Shown here piece after piece: positions 39,831 to 47,921 of a DNA stretch of 64,000 nucleotides. A program made the position numbers and the translations under genes. The notes beneath the pieces were generated by a model that was not told where the DNA came from, did not search any database, and saw only the letters and a program-made list of their open reading frames with translations. The stretch spans positions 4,497,001 through 4,561,000 of the forward strand of contig NZ_JAUSYQ010000002.1 in assembly GCF_030816965.1 (NCBI RefSeq), written 5' to 3'. Origin of the DNA: Streptomyces canus (GTDB lineage: Bacteria; Actinomycetota; Actinomycetes; Streptomycetales; Streptomycetaceae). How positions within the stretch are numbered: the first letter of the stretch is position 1; the number at the start of each line of letters is the position of its first letter.

Positions 39831-42227
39831 ATGACGCACACCGACGCGGGCGCCGAACTCGACCCTGTGCACCCCACGACGCTCCGGGCACCGGCCGCGG
39901 GCGGACTCACCGCGGCCGAGGTCGCCGAGCGGGTGACGCGAGGACAGGTCAACGACGTGCCGGTGCGCAGCAGCCGGAGCCTGGGGGAGATCGTCCGGGC
40001 GAACGTCTTCACCCGGTTCAACGCGATCATCGGTGTGCTCTGGCTGGTCATGCTGTTCGTCGCGCCGTTCCAGGACAGCCTGTTCGGGTACGTCATCCTC
40101 GCCAACACCGGGATCGGCATCATCCAGGAGTGGCGGGCGAAGAAGACCCTCGACTCGCTCGCGGTGATCGGCGAGGCCCGGCCGACGGTACGGCGGGACG
40201 GGACCGCGTCCCAGGTCAGCACCTCGGAGATCGTCCTCGACGACCTCATCGAGATCGGGCCCGGCGACAAGGCCGTGGTCGACGGGGTGGTCGTCGAGGC
40301 CGACGGCCTGGAGATCGACGAGTCGCTGCTGACCGGTGAGGCCGACCCGGTGGTGAAGCGGCCCGGCGACCGGGTGATGTCGGGGAGCTTCGTGGTCGCC
40401 GGCGGCGGCGCCTTCGAGGCGACCAAGGTCGGCCGCGAGGCCTACGCCGCCCAGCTCGCCGAGGAGGCCTCCCGGTTCACCCTGGTCCACTCCGAACTAC
40501 GCTCGGGCATCTCCACGATCCTCAAGTACGTGACGTGGATGATGGTCCCGACCGCGATCGGCCTGGTCATCAGCCAGCTGTTCGTGAAGGACAACGACCT
40601 CAAGGACTCCATCGCCCGGACGGTCGGCGGGATCGTGCCGATGGTCCCGGAGGGGCTGGTCCTGCTGACCTCCGTCGCCTTCGCCATCGGCGTCATCCGC
40701 CTTGGCCGGAAACAGGCCCTCGTCCAGGAACTTCCGGCCATCGAGGGCCTCGCCCGCGTCGACACGGTCTGCCTCGACAAGACCGGCACCCTCACCGAGG
40801 GTGGCATGGACATCACCGAGCTCAGGCCGCTGGAGGGCGCCGACGAGTCGTACGTACGAAAAGTCCTGGGCGCCCTCGGTGAGTCGGACCCGCGGCCGAA
40901 CGCCTCCCTCCAGGCGATCATCGACGCCTACCCGGACGTCGAGGAGTGGCGCTGCACCGAGTCGCTGCCCTTTTCCTCCGCCCGCAAGTACAGCGGGGCC
41001 TCCTTCAGCGAGGGCGACGGCGAGTCCAGCACGTGGCTGCTGGGAGCGCCGGACGTGCTCCTGGCGTCCGGCGACCCCGCCCTCGCCGACACCGGGCGGC
41101 TCAACGAGCAGGGACTGCGGGTGCTGCTGCTGGCCCGGGCCTCCCGCGACCTCGACGATCCCGAGGTCGCCCGGGGAGCGCGGCCGACCGCCCTCGTCGT
41201 ACTGGAACAGCGGCTGCGGCCCGACGCGGCCGACACCTTGCGGTACTTCGCCGACCAGGACGTCCGCGCCAAGGTCATCTCCGGCGACAACGCGGTGTCG
41301 GTCGGGGCGGTGGCGGCCAAGCTCGGGCTGAACGGCAGCGTGGTCGACGCACGTCAGCTGCCCGCCGACCCGGACGGGATGGCGAAGGCGCTCGACGAGG
41401 GCACGGTGTTCGGGCGGGTCACCCCGCAGCAGAAGCGGGACATGGTGGGGTCTCTGCAATCGCGCGGACACACGGTCGCGATGACCGGTGACGGGGTCAA
41501 CGACGTGCTCGCCCTGAAGGACGCCGACATCGGGGTGGCGATGGGCTCCGGGTCGGAGGCCACGCGGGCGGTCGCGCAGATCGTGCTGCTCGACAACAGT
41601 TTCGCGACGCTGCCGTCCGTCGTCGCCGAGGGGCGACGGGTCATCGGCAACATCACCCGGGTAGCGACGCTGTTTCTGGTGAAGACCGTGTACTCGGTGC
41701 TGCTGGCGATTTTCGTGGTGTGCTGGCAGGTCGAATACCCCTTCCTGCCACGGCACCTGACTTTGCTGTCGACGCTGACGATCGGCGTCCCGGCCTTCTT
41801 CCTGGCCCTCGCGCCCAACAAGGAACGGGCGCGACCGCACTTCGTGCGGCGGGTGATGCGGTACTCGGTCCCGGGCGGGGTGGTGGCGGCGATCGCGACC
41901 TTCGTGACGTATCTGATCGCCCGGCACCACTACACGGGCACCGGCGCGTTGGACGCGGAGACGAGCGCGGCGACCCTGACCCTGTTCCTGATCTCGATGT
42001 GGGTGCTGGCGATCATCGCCCGCCCGTACACCTGGTGGCGTCTCGCGCTGGTCGCGGCGATGGGCCTCGGGTTCGTCCTGGTCCTGGCGGTGCCGTGGCT
42101 CCAGGACTTCTTCGCGCTGAAGCTGGTGGGGGTGACGATGCCGTGGATCGCGGTCGGCATCTCGGTGGTGGCGGCGGCCGCCCTGGAACTCCTGTGGAGG
42201 TGGGTGGACCGCCGCGGTTCCGCTTAG
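39831..42227 (+). CDS. Orphan HAD-type P-type cation ATPase
   Basis: This 798-residue ATPase has the phosphorylation motif CLDKTGTLTEGG (Asp316), the actuator loop LLTGEADPV (about 167-175), the hinge MTGDGVNDVLALKDAD (from about 551) and helix-4 motif MVPEGL (271-276). There is no N-terminal heavy-metal-binding domain or CPx motif, so it is not a P1B metal pump. The PEGL motif resembles P2/P3 ion pumps but the group is poorly characterised in actinobacteria. The ion is unknown. It stands alone: TACCGT ends 7 nt before ATG, and a strong terminator follows. Confidence 0.92.
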   Translation: MTHTDAGAELDPVHPTTLRAPAAGGLTAAEVAERVTRGQVNDVPVRSSRSLGEIVRANVFTRFNAIIGVLWLVMLFVAPFQDSLFGYVILANTGIGIIQEWRAKKTLDSLAVIGEARPTVRRDGTASQVSTSEIVLDDLIEIGPGDKAVVDGVVVEADGLEIDESLLTGEADPVVKRPGDRVMSGSFVVAGGGAFEATKVGREAYAAQLAEEASRFTLVHSELRSGISTILKYVTWMMVPTAIGLVISQLFVKDNDLKDSIARTVGGIVPMVPEGLVLLTSVAFAIGVIRLGRKQALVQELPAIEGLARVDTVCLDKTGTLTEGGMDITELRPLEGADESYVRKVLGALGESDPRPNASLQAIIDAYPDVEEWRCTESLPFSSARKYSGASFSEGDGESSTWLLGAPDVLLASGDPALADTGRLNEQGLRVLLLARASRDLDDPEVARGARPTALVVLEQRLRPDAADTLRYFADQDVRAKVISGDNAVSVGAVAAKLGLNGSVVDARQLPADPDGMAKALDEGTVFGRVTPQQKRDMVGSLQSRGHTVAMTGDGVNDVLALKDADIGVAMGSGSEATRAVAQIVLLDNSFATLPSVVAEGRRVIGNITRVATLFLVKTVYSVLLAIFVVCWQVEYPFLPRHLTLLSTLTIGVPAFFLALAPNKERARPHFVRRVMRYSVPGGVVAAIATFVTYLIARHHYTGTGALDAETSAATLTLFLISMWVLAIIARPYTWWRLALVAAMGLGFVLVLAVPWLQDFFALKLVGVTMPWIAVGISVVAAAALELLWRWVDRRGSA

Positions 42228-42263
42228 CGCTGGGCTTTGGCCGAGTAGTTCTCAGCACAGCCC

Positions 42264-42287
42264 CGCGCCCCTGAAGGGGCGCGTTTT
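42264..42287 (+). terminator. Intrinsic terminator after the P-type ATPase gene
   Basis: CGCGCCCCT (42264-42272) pairs perfectly with AGGGGCGCG (42275-42283) over a two-base loop and is followed by TTTT (42284-42287). It is a classic hairpin plus U-tract and overlaps the stop of the convergent secreted-protein gene. Confidence 0.88.
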
Positions 42288-43086
42288 ACTGGACGTCTAC
42301 GTAGTCGCCGGCCGCGCTCACCGCAGGGGTGGTTGTCGTGCCCGCGAAGCTGTAGCGGTAGTAGCCGTCGACGGTCGCGGTGGTCGTGGTCTTCAGGGCG
42401 CCGGTTGAGCTGGTGTTGATGGTCTTGAGGGTCGTGTAGGTGCTGGCGCCCTTCTTGCGGAACTGGAGCTTCACCGGCTGGGTCGAGTAGCCCGCGTAGG
42501 TGTTGGTGTCCCAGTTGGCACGGGCGAGCTTGCCCGTGACGGTGATCGTCTTGCCCTTCTTCACCGGCTCGGGGGACGCGTTGACGGTGAGGGTGGACCT
42601 GCGCTGGAGGTGGGTGGTGCCGAGACCGCCCTGCCAGGTGACGCCGTTGTCGGCGTTGACCGCGAGGGCGCCCAGCTTCCAGGTGCCCGCCTCACTGCTG
42701 ATGAGGTCGCCGTCCTCGTCGGAGCCCTTCGGACGGAACTGGATCTTCGCCGTGCACTTCAGCACCGTCGAGGAGGACGCCGTGCAGGTGCCGGGGGTGT
42801 CACCGCCGAGCACGTCGTCGGAGTTCTCGCCGAGCGTGGTGCCGCGGTAGAGCACGGGCCCGGTCTGGAAGGAGCTCGCGCTCAGGTTCTCGGGCTTGTT
42901 CACGGTGTAGGTCGCGGAGACCGTGACCATCGCGGTCGAGCCGACCACGATGTTCTTGCCGCTGTTGACCTTCAGGCTGGAGAAGGTGACGGCGGGCCCG
43001 GCCGTGGCGGCCTGCGCGGCCGGCACGGCGAAGGCGGAGAGTGCCACGGCGCCGGAGGCGACGAGGACGAGGGCGCGTATGCGCAT
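42286..43086 (-). CDS. Secreted protein, paralogue 1 of a tandem pair
   Basis: This 266-residue exported protein has a signal peptide (ALVLVASGAVALSAFAVPAAQA). The N-terminal half is a beta-rich domain with two Cys (CTASSSTVLKC). The C-terminal hundred residues form a second beta-domain starting STLTVNASPEPVKKGKTITV and ending AGDYVDVQ. That C-terminal domain is about 80% identical to that of the next gene, while the N-terminal halves are only loosely related. The type is common in Streptomyces, sometimes labelled calcium-binding, but no ligand motif is clear. The function is unknown. Confidence 0.82.
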   Translation of the reverse strand: MRIRALVLVASGAVALSAFAVPAAQAATAGPAVTFSSLKVNSGKNIVVGSTAMVTVSATYTVNKPENLSASSFQTGPVLYRGTTLGENSDDVLGGDTPGTCTASSSTVLKCTAKIQFRPKGSDEDGDLISSEAGTWKLGALAVNADNGVTWQGGLGTTHLQRRSTLTVNASPEPVKKGKTITVTGKLARANWDTNTYAGYSTQPVKLQFRKKGASTYTTLKTINTSSTGALKTTTTATVDGYYRYSFAGTTTTPAVSAAGDYVDVQ

Positions 43087-43219
43087 GTGCGTTCCCCATG
43101 AGGAGAGAAGGATCTCGGAGTCTGATGACTCAGTCCGTAGATCCGTCACTCACGCGACTGGTTGTACGCGTGGGGCATGATTTTGTCCGCACATGCGCAA
43201 CGCTTTACTTCTCTTCGAC

Positions 43220-44074
43220 CTACTTGACGTCGACGAAGTCGCCCGCGGCGTTGACCGCCGGGGTGGTGGACGTGCCCGCGAAGCTCCAGCGGAAGAAGCC
43301 GTCGACCGTGGCCTTGACCGTGGTCTTCAGGTCACCCCTGTTGTTGGTCTTGATGGTCTTCACGGTGGTGTAGGTGTTGGAGTCCTTCTTGCGGAACTGC
43401 AGCTTCACCGGCTGGGCCGTGTAACCGGCGTACTTGCGGGTCTCCCAGTTGGCCCGCGTCAGCTTGCCGGTGACGGTGATGGTCTTGCCCTTCTTCACCG
43501 GCTCGGGAGACGCGTTGACGGTGAGCTTCGAGAGGCGCTGGACCCGGTGGGTGCTGTAGAAGTCGTTCCAGTAGACGCTGCCGGCCTCGTCGTTGGCGAG
43601 AACACCGGCCGTGACGTGCCAGGTACCGGCCAGCGCGTTCATGTACAGGTCGCTGCCCGGGACAGCCGTGATGGTGAGCTTGCAGTTCGAGGTGGTGGCG
43701 TTGACCGCGGTGCAGCTGGCTGCCTCCTCGTTCGGCGGGAGCCAGCCGTCGACGTTGTCCAGGTCCTTGCCGTGCCACAGGTCGATGTAGGCGTCCTGGA
43801 TGCCGGCGGAGTGGCTGGCCGTCAGGGAGACGGTGAACTTCTTGGCGGCCGTCGTACCGACGACGACGCCCTTGGCACCGTTGATCGTCACCTTGGAGAC
43901 GACCGGCAGCTCTTCCGCGGCGGCAGCCGTGCTCATCGCCGACCGGGAGACGCCGAAGCGCTCGGCGGCGGTGGTCTTGTCGATACCTCCGTCGGCGGCC
44001 TGCGCGGCCGGAACGGCGAGGGCGGAAAGGGCCAGGGCGCCGGTGACGGCGGCCACGGTGGCACGTATACGCAT
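43220..44074 (-). CDS. Secreted protein, paralogue 2 of a tandem pair
   Basis: This 284-residue exported protein has signal peptide ATVAAVTGALALSALAVPAAQA. The N-terminal domain (VVSKVTINGAKGVVVGTTAA onward) has a Cys pair (ASCTAVNATTSNCKL). The C-terminal domain is SKLTVNASPEPVKKGKTITV to AGDFVDVK, a near copy of the same domain in the gene downstream. The two genes are in tandem on the minus strand, 133 bp apart, with separate promoter regions. This arose by duplication followed by divergence of the N-terminal half. The role is unknown; probably extracellular or cell-wall associated. Confidence 0.82.
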   Translation of the reverse strand: MRIRATVAAVTGALALSALAVPAAQAADGGIDKTTAAERFGVSRSAMSTAAAAEELPVVSKVTINGAKGVVVGTTAAKKFTVSLTASHSAGIQDAYIDLWHGKDLDNVDGWLPPNEEAASCTAVNATTSNCKLTITAVPGSDLYMNALAGTWHVTAGVLANDEAGSVYWNDFYSTHRVQRLSKLTVNASPEPVKKGKTITVTGKLTRANWETRKYAGYTAQPVKLQFRKKDSNTYTTVKTIKTNNRGDLKTTVKATVDGFFRWSFAGTSTTPAVNAAGDFVDVK

Positions 44075-44165
44075 GTGTTCCCCACGTGAGATGAGTGAGT
44101 CTGTGTGACCCACTGATCAGATAAACCAGTGGGGCGAAAGGTTGCACGACTGGTAAGAGTTTTGT

Positions 44166-44411
44166 GTGAGCATCGTCTACGCCCTCGTCCGTTATCCGAA
44201 GGATGACGACTATCCGGACTCAACCACCGACGTCACCGCGGTCGGCGGGCAAGCCTGGGCAGAACTCCTGACAACCCCGCTGGAGCAACTGGTCGACGTG
44301 TATCCCCTGACGCAGGAGCACGCCGAGCGTGTCCGGCAGTTCACCGGTGTCACGCTCGACCTGGAGAGGTACGAGTACTTCCTGGAGCCGGAGGAGGACC
44401 CGTCCCTGTGA
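44166..44411 (+). CDS. Small conserved protein, paralogue 1 of an overlapping pair
   Basis: This 81-residue acidic cytosolic protein reads SIVYALVRYPKDDDYPDSTT, then DVTAVGGQAWAELL, and near the end PLTQEHAERVRQFTGVTLDL, then ERYEYFLEPEED. I do not recognise a characterised family. GTG 44166 is the start. Its stop overlaps the GTG of the next gene (GTGA), and that gene encodes a close paralogue, so the two are translationally coupled. Interaction of the pair, for instance as a heterodimer, is plausible. It lies between secreted-protein genes and the sacsin-like gene. Confidence 0.72.
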   Translation: MSIVYALVRYPKDDDYPDSTTDVTAVGGQAWAELLTTPLEQLVDVYPLTQEHAERVRQFTGVTLDLERYEYFLEPEEDPSL

Positions 44412-44644
44412 ACGGCCGACTCGCCATCTCCCGCTTCCCGAAGGACGACGGGTTCCTCGATTCGTCCGTTGACGTCACCGCCGTCGGCGTGGACGTCCTC
44501 GCGGACCTCGTGGGCATTCCGCCGGCCGAGCTCGTCGGCGATGTGCCCCTGACACAGGAGCATGCCGAGCGTGTCCGGCAGTTGACCGGAATCACGCTCG
44601 ACCTGGAGACGTACGACTACTTCCTGGACCCCAGCTCCGGCTGA
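44408..44644 (+). CDS. Small conserved protein, paralogue 2 of an overlapping pair
   Basis: This 78-residue protein is a tandem copy of the preceding gene. The strings PKDDGFLDSSVDVTAVG and PLTQEHAERVRQLTGITLDL, then ETYDYFLDP, match the first copy closely, while the middle has diverged (VDVLADLVGIPPAELVGD). GTG 44408 overlaps the upstream stop by four bases. The genes must be co-expressed. No catalytic or DNA-binding motif is seen. Confidence 0.72.
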   Translation: MNGRLAISRFPKDDGFLDSSVDVTAVGVDVLADLVGIPPAELVGDVPLTQEHAERVRQLTGITLDLETYDYFLDPSSG

Positions 44645-44649
44645 GACGC

Positions 44650-47600
44650 TCAGTCGAACCAGCGGTCCCTGGCCAGTTCCTCCGTGCGCGTCGGGTCCTC
44701 CAGCAGGGCCGCCACCTCGAAGCGCCGTGGCCACTGACGGGCCGCCCAGGCGAGGCCCGCCGCCACGCCCTCCAGGGTGGACGCGTGCAGGACGCCGTCG
44801 TTCGTCAGGCGCCAGTCGATCTCCACGCCGTCGACGACGAGTTCCTCGTGCTCGACATATGAGGACGGGGTGCCCGCGCCCAGCAGGATCCGTACCGACT
44901 CCGGGACCTCGTGCTCCGTGCCCTCGGAGTCCACCGAACCCGTCACCGACTCGCTCAGGCGGCGGACCTGGAAGAGTTCGGCCAGCTCCGCGGCCCGGGA
45001 CGGGCGGACCGGCAGCAGGGGGACGCCCTCCGTGAAGGGCAGCAGGTCAGGCGAGTCGACGACCACCGCGTCGGCCGCGTCCACGACCTCGACCCGGCCG
45101 TCGGTGACGGCCCGCAGCTCGTCGGGGAGGGTGACCTGTTCGGGGTCCAGGTCGGCCAAGGCGCTGTAGAGGGCGTGCAGTTGGGATCCGGTCACCGGTC
45201 GGTCGGGGTCGGCGAGGCGGTCCAGCAGCTCCGCCGCTCCGCCCGGCTCCGCAAGCAGCGCGGCCACCGACGTCCGCACCCCCAGCGCCCGCAGGACCTG
45301 CTCGTCGTCGAACCCGGTCGCGTCCGCCTCGTCGTACAGGCCGCGGAGGAGGGGGTCGCCCCCGGCCGCCAGCAGACCGGCGGGGCGGCGGCCGTCGAGT
45401 ACCGGGTTCCCGCGCAACCACCAGGCGGTGTACGGCCGTACGAGTTCATGTGTGCCGTCCGGCAGGAGGATGCGGACCTGCTGGGTGATCGCGTCCCGGA
45501 GAGGCGGCTGGGCCAGCAGGGCCAGCGCCTCGGGCCACTTGTCCTCGTCGACCAGGTCGAGGTCGCGTACGGCGACCAGTTCGGTGGCGACCGGCGGTAC
45601 CGGCGTGTCCGGGAAGCGGTCGAGGATGTCCTCGCACCACACGTCCACGGCGTCCAGGAGACCGGCGTCGTCCGGTTCCGCGAAGTCGCCCTCGCGGGGC
45701 TCCAGTTCGTCCGGGTCCAACACCACGTCCGTGGCCCGGACCAGGGCGAAGTTGGCGAGCACTCCACAGGCCGCGAGGGGCTGTTCGCCCCACTTCCCGG
45801 CCAGTTCGGCGTCCACGTAGGCGAGTTCGTCCTCACGCATGACCTGGGCGAACGGGCTGCCGGGCAGGACGAGTTCACCGGCGGGGACCAGTTCACCCTC
45901 CTCGTCCGGCAGGGCGAGGGCGCCCAGCCACGGCTCGTCGCCGGGCTCGAGTCCCGCGTCCCGGACGAGCGCGAGGACGGTGTCGGCCAGCTCCTCGGCG
46001 TCCGGGGTGTCCTCCTCCCAGCTCATCCCGCCGTCGTCGTCCAGGGAGGCGGCCACGGCAGCCCGTACCTGGGGCGTGGTGAGCACCGCGCGCGACGTCG
46101 CGGGCAGCGCGCCGAGCTTCTCGAGGAGCGGGTGGGCGGCGGCAGGGTGGGCGACCTTGAGGCCGAGCCGGGCGAGGATCTCGGGGTCGATCAGGGGCCC
46201 GTCCGAGGTGGGCAGCAGCACCTGCCGGGGCCCGATGGTCGTACGCCCGTCGGCGAGCGGCACGGGAAGGCCGGAGAGCCGGTCGGGGTCGACGCCCGCG
46301 AGGCTGTCGTAGAGCCGCTGCCACCACTCCGGCTCCTTCTCGAGCCCTGCGAGCCGGTCGACGGCGTCGGTCAGCGGGATACGGGCGACGCCCAGCGTCC
46401 GCAGTTCCACACGCCGTTCGAGACCGGCGGGCAGCAGGGTGGGCAGGACTTCGGCGAGCACCCGTACGGTGTCGGCACCGGCGCCCTCGACGACCTCGGC
46501 CTCGCGCGGGCGGAGGACCTCCGGGAGATCGTCGGTGGGTTCGTCTGCGGGCGGGAGGACAGCCGGGAGGGCGGGCGGGAGAAACGCGGTTCGCGGGAGG
46601 CGGTCGAGAATCGCCTGCCGCAGCGCCCCGTCCAGCTCACCCTTCCCCAACGGGCCGGGCACCAGCCCGATGATCCCTTCGCTCACCGGCCGCCAGCCGG
46701 CGAGGAGTTCGGCGTACACGTCCGCCGCACGCTGCACGAGGAAGTCGGTGAGCGGTCCGGGTGCCGCGTGCCGGCGGGTGGTGTCCAGCGGGAAGGACGC
46801 GATGAGCAGCGCGGGAACACCGAGCGGCTCGTCGCTGGGCGTCGGAGCGTGCACGACGGGGCTGGTGCGGGGGTGGGCCGGGGTGCCGTCGGTGTCGGCG
46901 GGCACGGCCCAGGTGAGCGACCAGTGCGGCCGCAGCCGCTCCTCGACGGGTCGGCCGACGAGGAGTTCGGGGGTGAGCGGCCCGTGCGCGGACGCCGTAC
47001 GCCATCGGGTCGTACCGTCTCGCGAGTCCTCCACGACGATGAGGTCGCCCTCGGTGCGGCGGCTGATCGTGCGGGTCGTGTCCGTCTCGATCACAACCTC
47101 CTCGAGCCCGGGGAGGGCGAGGAGGAGAGCGTCGTCGACGGCGTTCAGGAGGCGCTCGGCGAGGTCGGCGGCGGCGGTGTCGCGCAGCGGGAGGATGACG
47201 ACGGTGTCGTAGGGGTCGGGCGCGGTGCCCTCGGCGGCGAACGGGAGGCGCAACAGCGGGACATGGCCGTCGCGGCGGCGGATCTCGTCGCCGAGCCCGG
47301 GACTGTGCCGTGCCGTGTCGGCGGCGTGCTCGCGGGCCTCGGCGAGGGACCAGCGGACCCCGCCGTGCCGGCCGACCAGGGCGGGCTCGTCGGTGACGGC
47401 GAGCACGGCGGCGAAGCCGACGCCGAAGCGGCCGATCGAGCCGTCCTGGTTGTCGCGTTTGGCGGAGGCACGCAGGGTGGAGAGGGACTCGACACCGGCC
47501 GCGTCCAGCGGGGCACCGGTGTTGGCGGCGAACAGGACGCCCTCGCGGAGGGTGAGCCGGAGCCGTCCCGGCACGCCCGCCCTGGCCGCCGCGTCGGCGG

Positions 47601-47784
47601 CGTTCTGCGCGAGCTCGACGACGAGTCGGTCCCGGTACCCGCCGAGGACGAGGTCCTCCTCGGCGTTGGCGTCCTCCCGGAACCGGGCGGGGCTGGTGGC
47701 CCAGGCGTCCAGCACCCCTCGCCTGAGCCGGGCGGTCCCGAACGGGTCGGCACCCTCGGCGGCGGGCCGCACGAACTTGCTCAC
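44650..47784 (-). CDS. Sacsin N-terminal (HATPase_c) domain protein, Hsp90-like
   Basis: This roughly 1,044-residue cytosolic protein has a GHKL ATPase domain at its N-terminus: the N-box DRLVVELAQNAADAAARAG (about 53-71) and the glycine box GSIGRFGVGFAAVLAV (about 115-130). The remaining 800 or so residues contain no recognised enzyme motif, but repeated LPD-rich acidic segments. Bacterial sacsin-like proteins are annotated as Hsp90-like chaperones; their role is unclear, and some relatives occur in defence loci. GTG 47784 has GAGGAG at 9 nt; GTG 47790 is an alternative. The 3' end is convergent with the small paralogue pair. Confidence 0.88.
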   Translation of the reverse strand: MSKFVRPAAEGADPFGTARLRRGVLDAWATSPARFREDANAEEDLVLGGYRDRLVVELAQNAADAAARAGVPGRLRLTLREGVLFAANTGAPLDAAGVESLSTLRASAKRDNQDGSIGRFGVGFAAVLAVTDEPALVGRHGGVRWSLAEAREHAADTARHSPGLGDEIRRRDGHVPLLRLPFAAEGTAPDPYDTVVILPLRDTAAADLAERLLNAVDDALLLALPGLEEVVIETDTTRTISRRTEGDLIVVEDSRDGTTRWRTASAHGPLTPELLVGRPVEERLRPHWSLTWAVPADTDGTPAHPRTSPVVHAPTPSDEPLGVPALLIASFPLDTTRRHAAPGPLTDFLVQRAADVYAELLAGWRPVSEGIIGLVPGPLGKGELDGALRQAILDRLPRTAFLPPALPAVLPPADEPTDDLPEVLRPREAEVVEGAGADTVRVLAEVLPTLLPAGLERRVELRTLGVARIPLTDAVDRLAGLEKEPEWWQRLYDSLAGVDPDRLSGLPVPLADGRTTIGPRQVLLPTSDGPLIDPEILARLGLKVAHPAAAHPLLEKLGALPATSRAVLTTPQVRAAVAASLDDDGGMSWEEDTPDAEELADTVLALVRDAGLEPGDEPWLGALALPDEEGELVPAGELVLPGSPFAQVMREDELAYVDAELAGKWGEQPLAACGVLANFALVRATDVVLDPDELEPREGDFAEPDDAGLLDAVDVWCEDILDRFPDTPVPPVATELVAVRDLDLVDEDKWPEALALLAQPPLRDAITQQVRILLPDGTHELVRPYTAWWLRGNPVLDGRRPAGLLAAGGDPLLRGLYDEADATGFDDEQVLRALGVRTSVAALLAEPGGAAELLDRLADPDRPVTGSQLHALYSALADLDPEQVTLPDELRAVTDGRVEVVDAADAVVVDSPDLLPFTEGVPLLPVRPSRAAELAELFQVRRLSESVTGSVDSEGTEHEVPESVRILLGAGTPSSYVEHEELVVDGVEIDWRLTNDGVLHASTLEGVAAGLAWAARQWPRRFEVAALLEDPTRTEELARDRWFD

Positions 47785-47867
47785 GTTCACACTCTCCTCG
47801 TCGGCGTGACGACGAAGGTACCGCGATGGGCGGGGACCGTGACTCAGGGAGGGTTCGCGGACGCCGA

Positions 47868-47899
47868 ACGGGCGGCGGGGTGTGCGCCCCGCCGCCCGT
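47868..47899. terminator. Terminator of the FG-GAP protein gene
   Basis: A perfect 13-bp inverted repeat (arms 47868-47880 and 47887-47899, loop TGTGCG) lies about 22 nt past the stop codon on the minus strand. It separates the FG-GAP gene from the start of the sacsin-like gene. Confidence 0.85.
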
Positions 47900-47921
47900 C
47901 GGTGTGGAGGTACGTGCCGGG

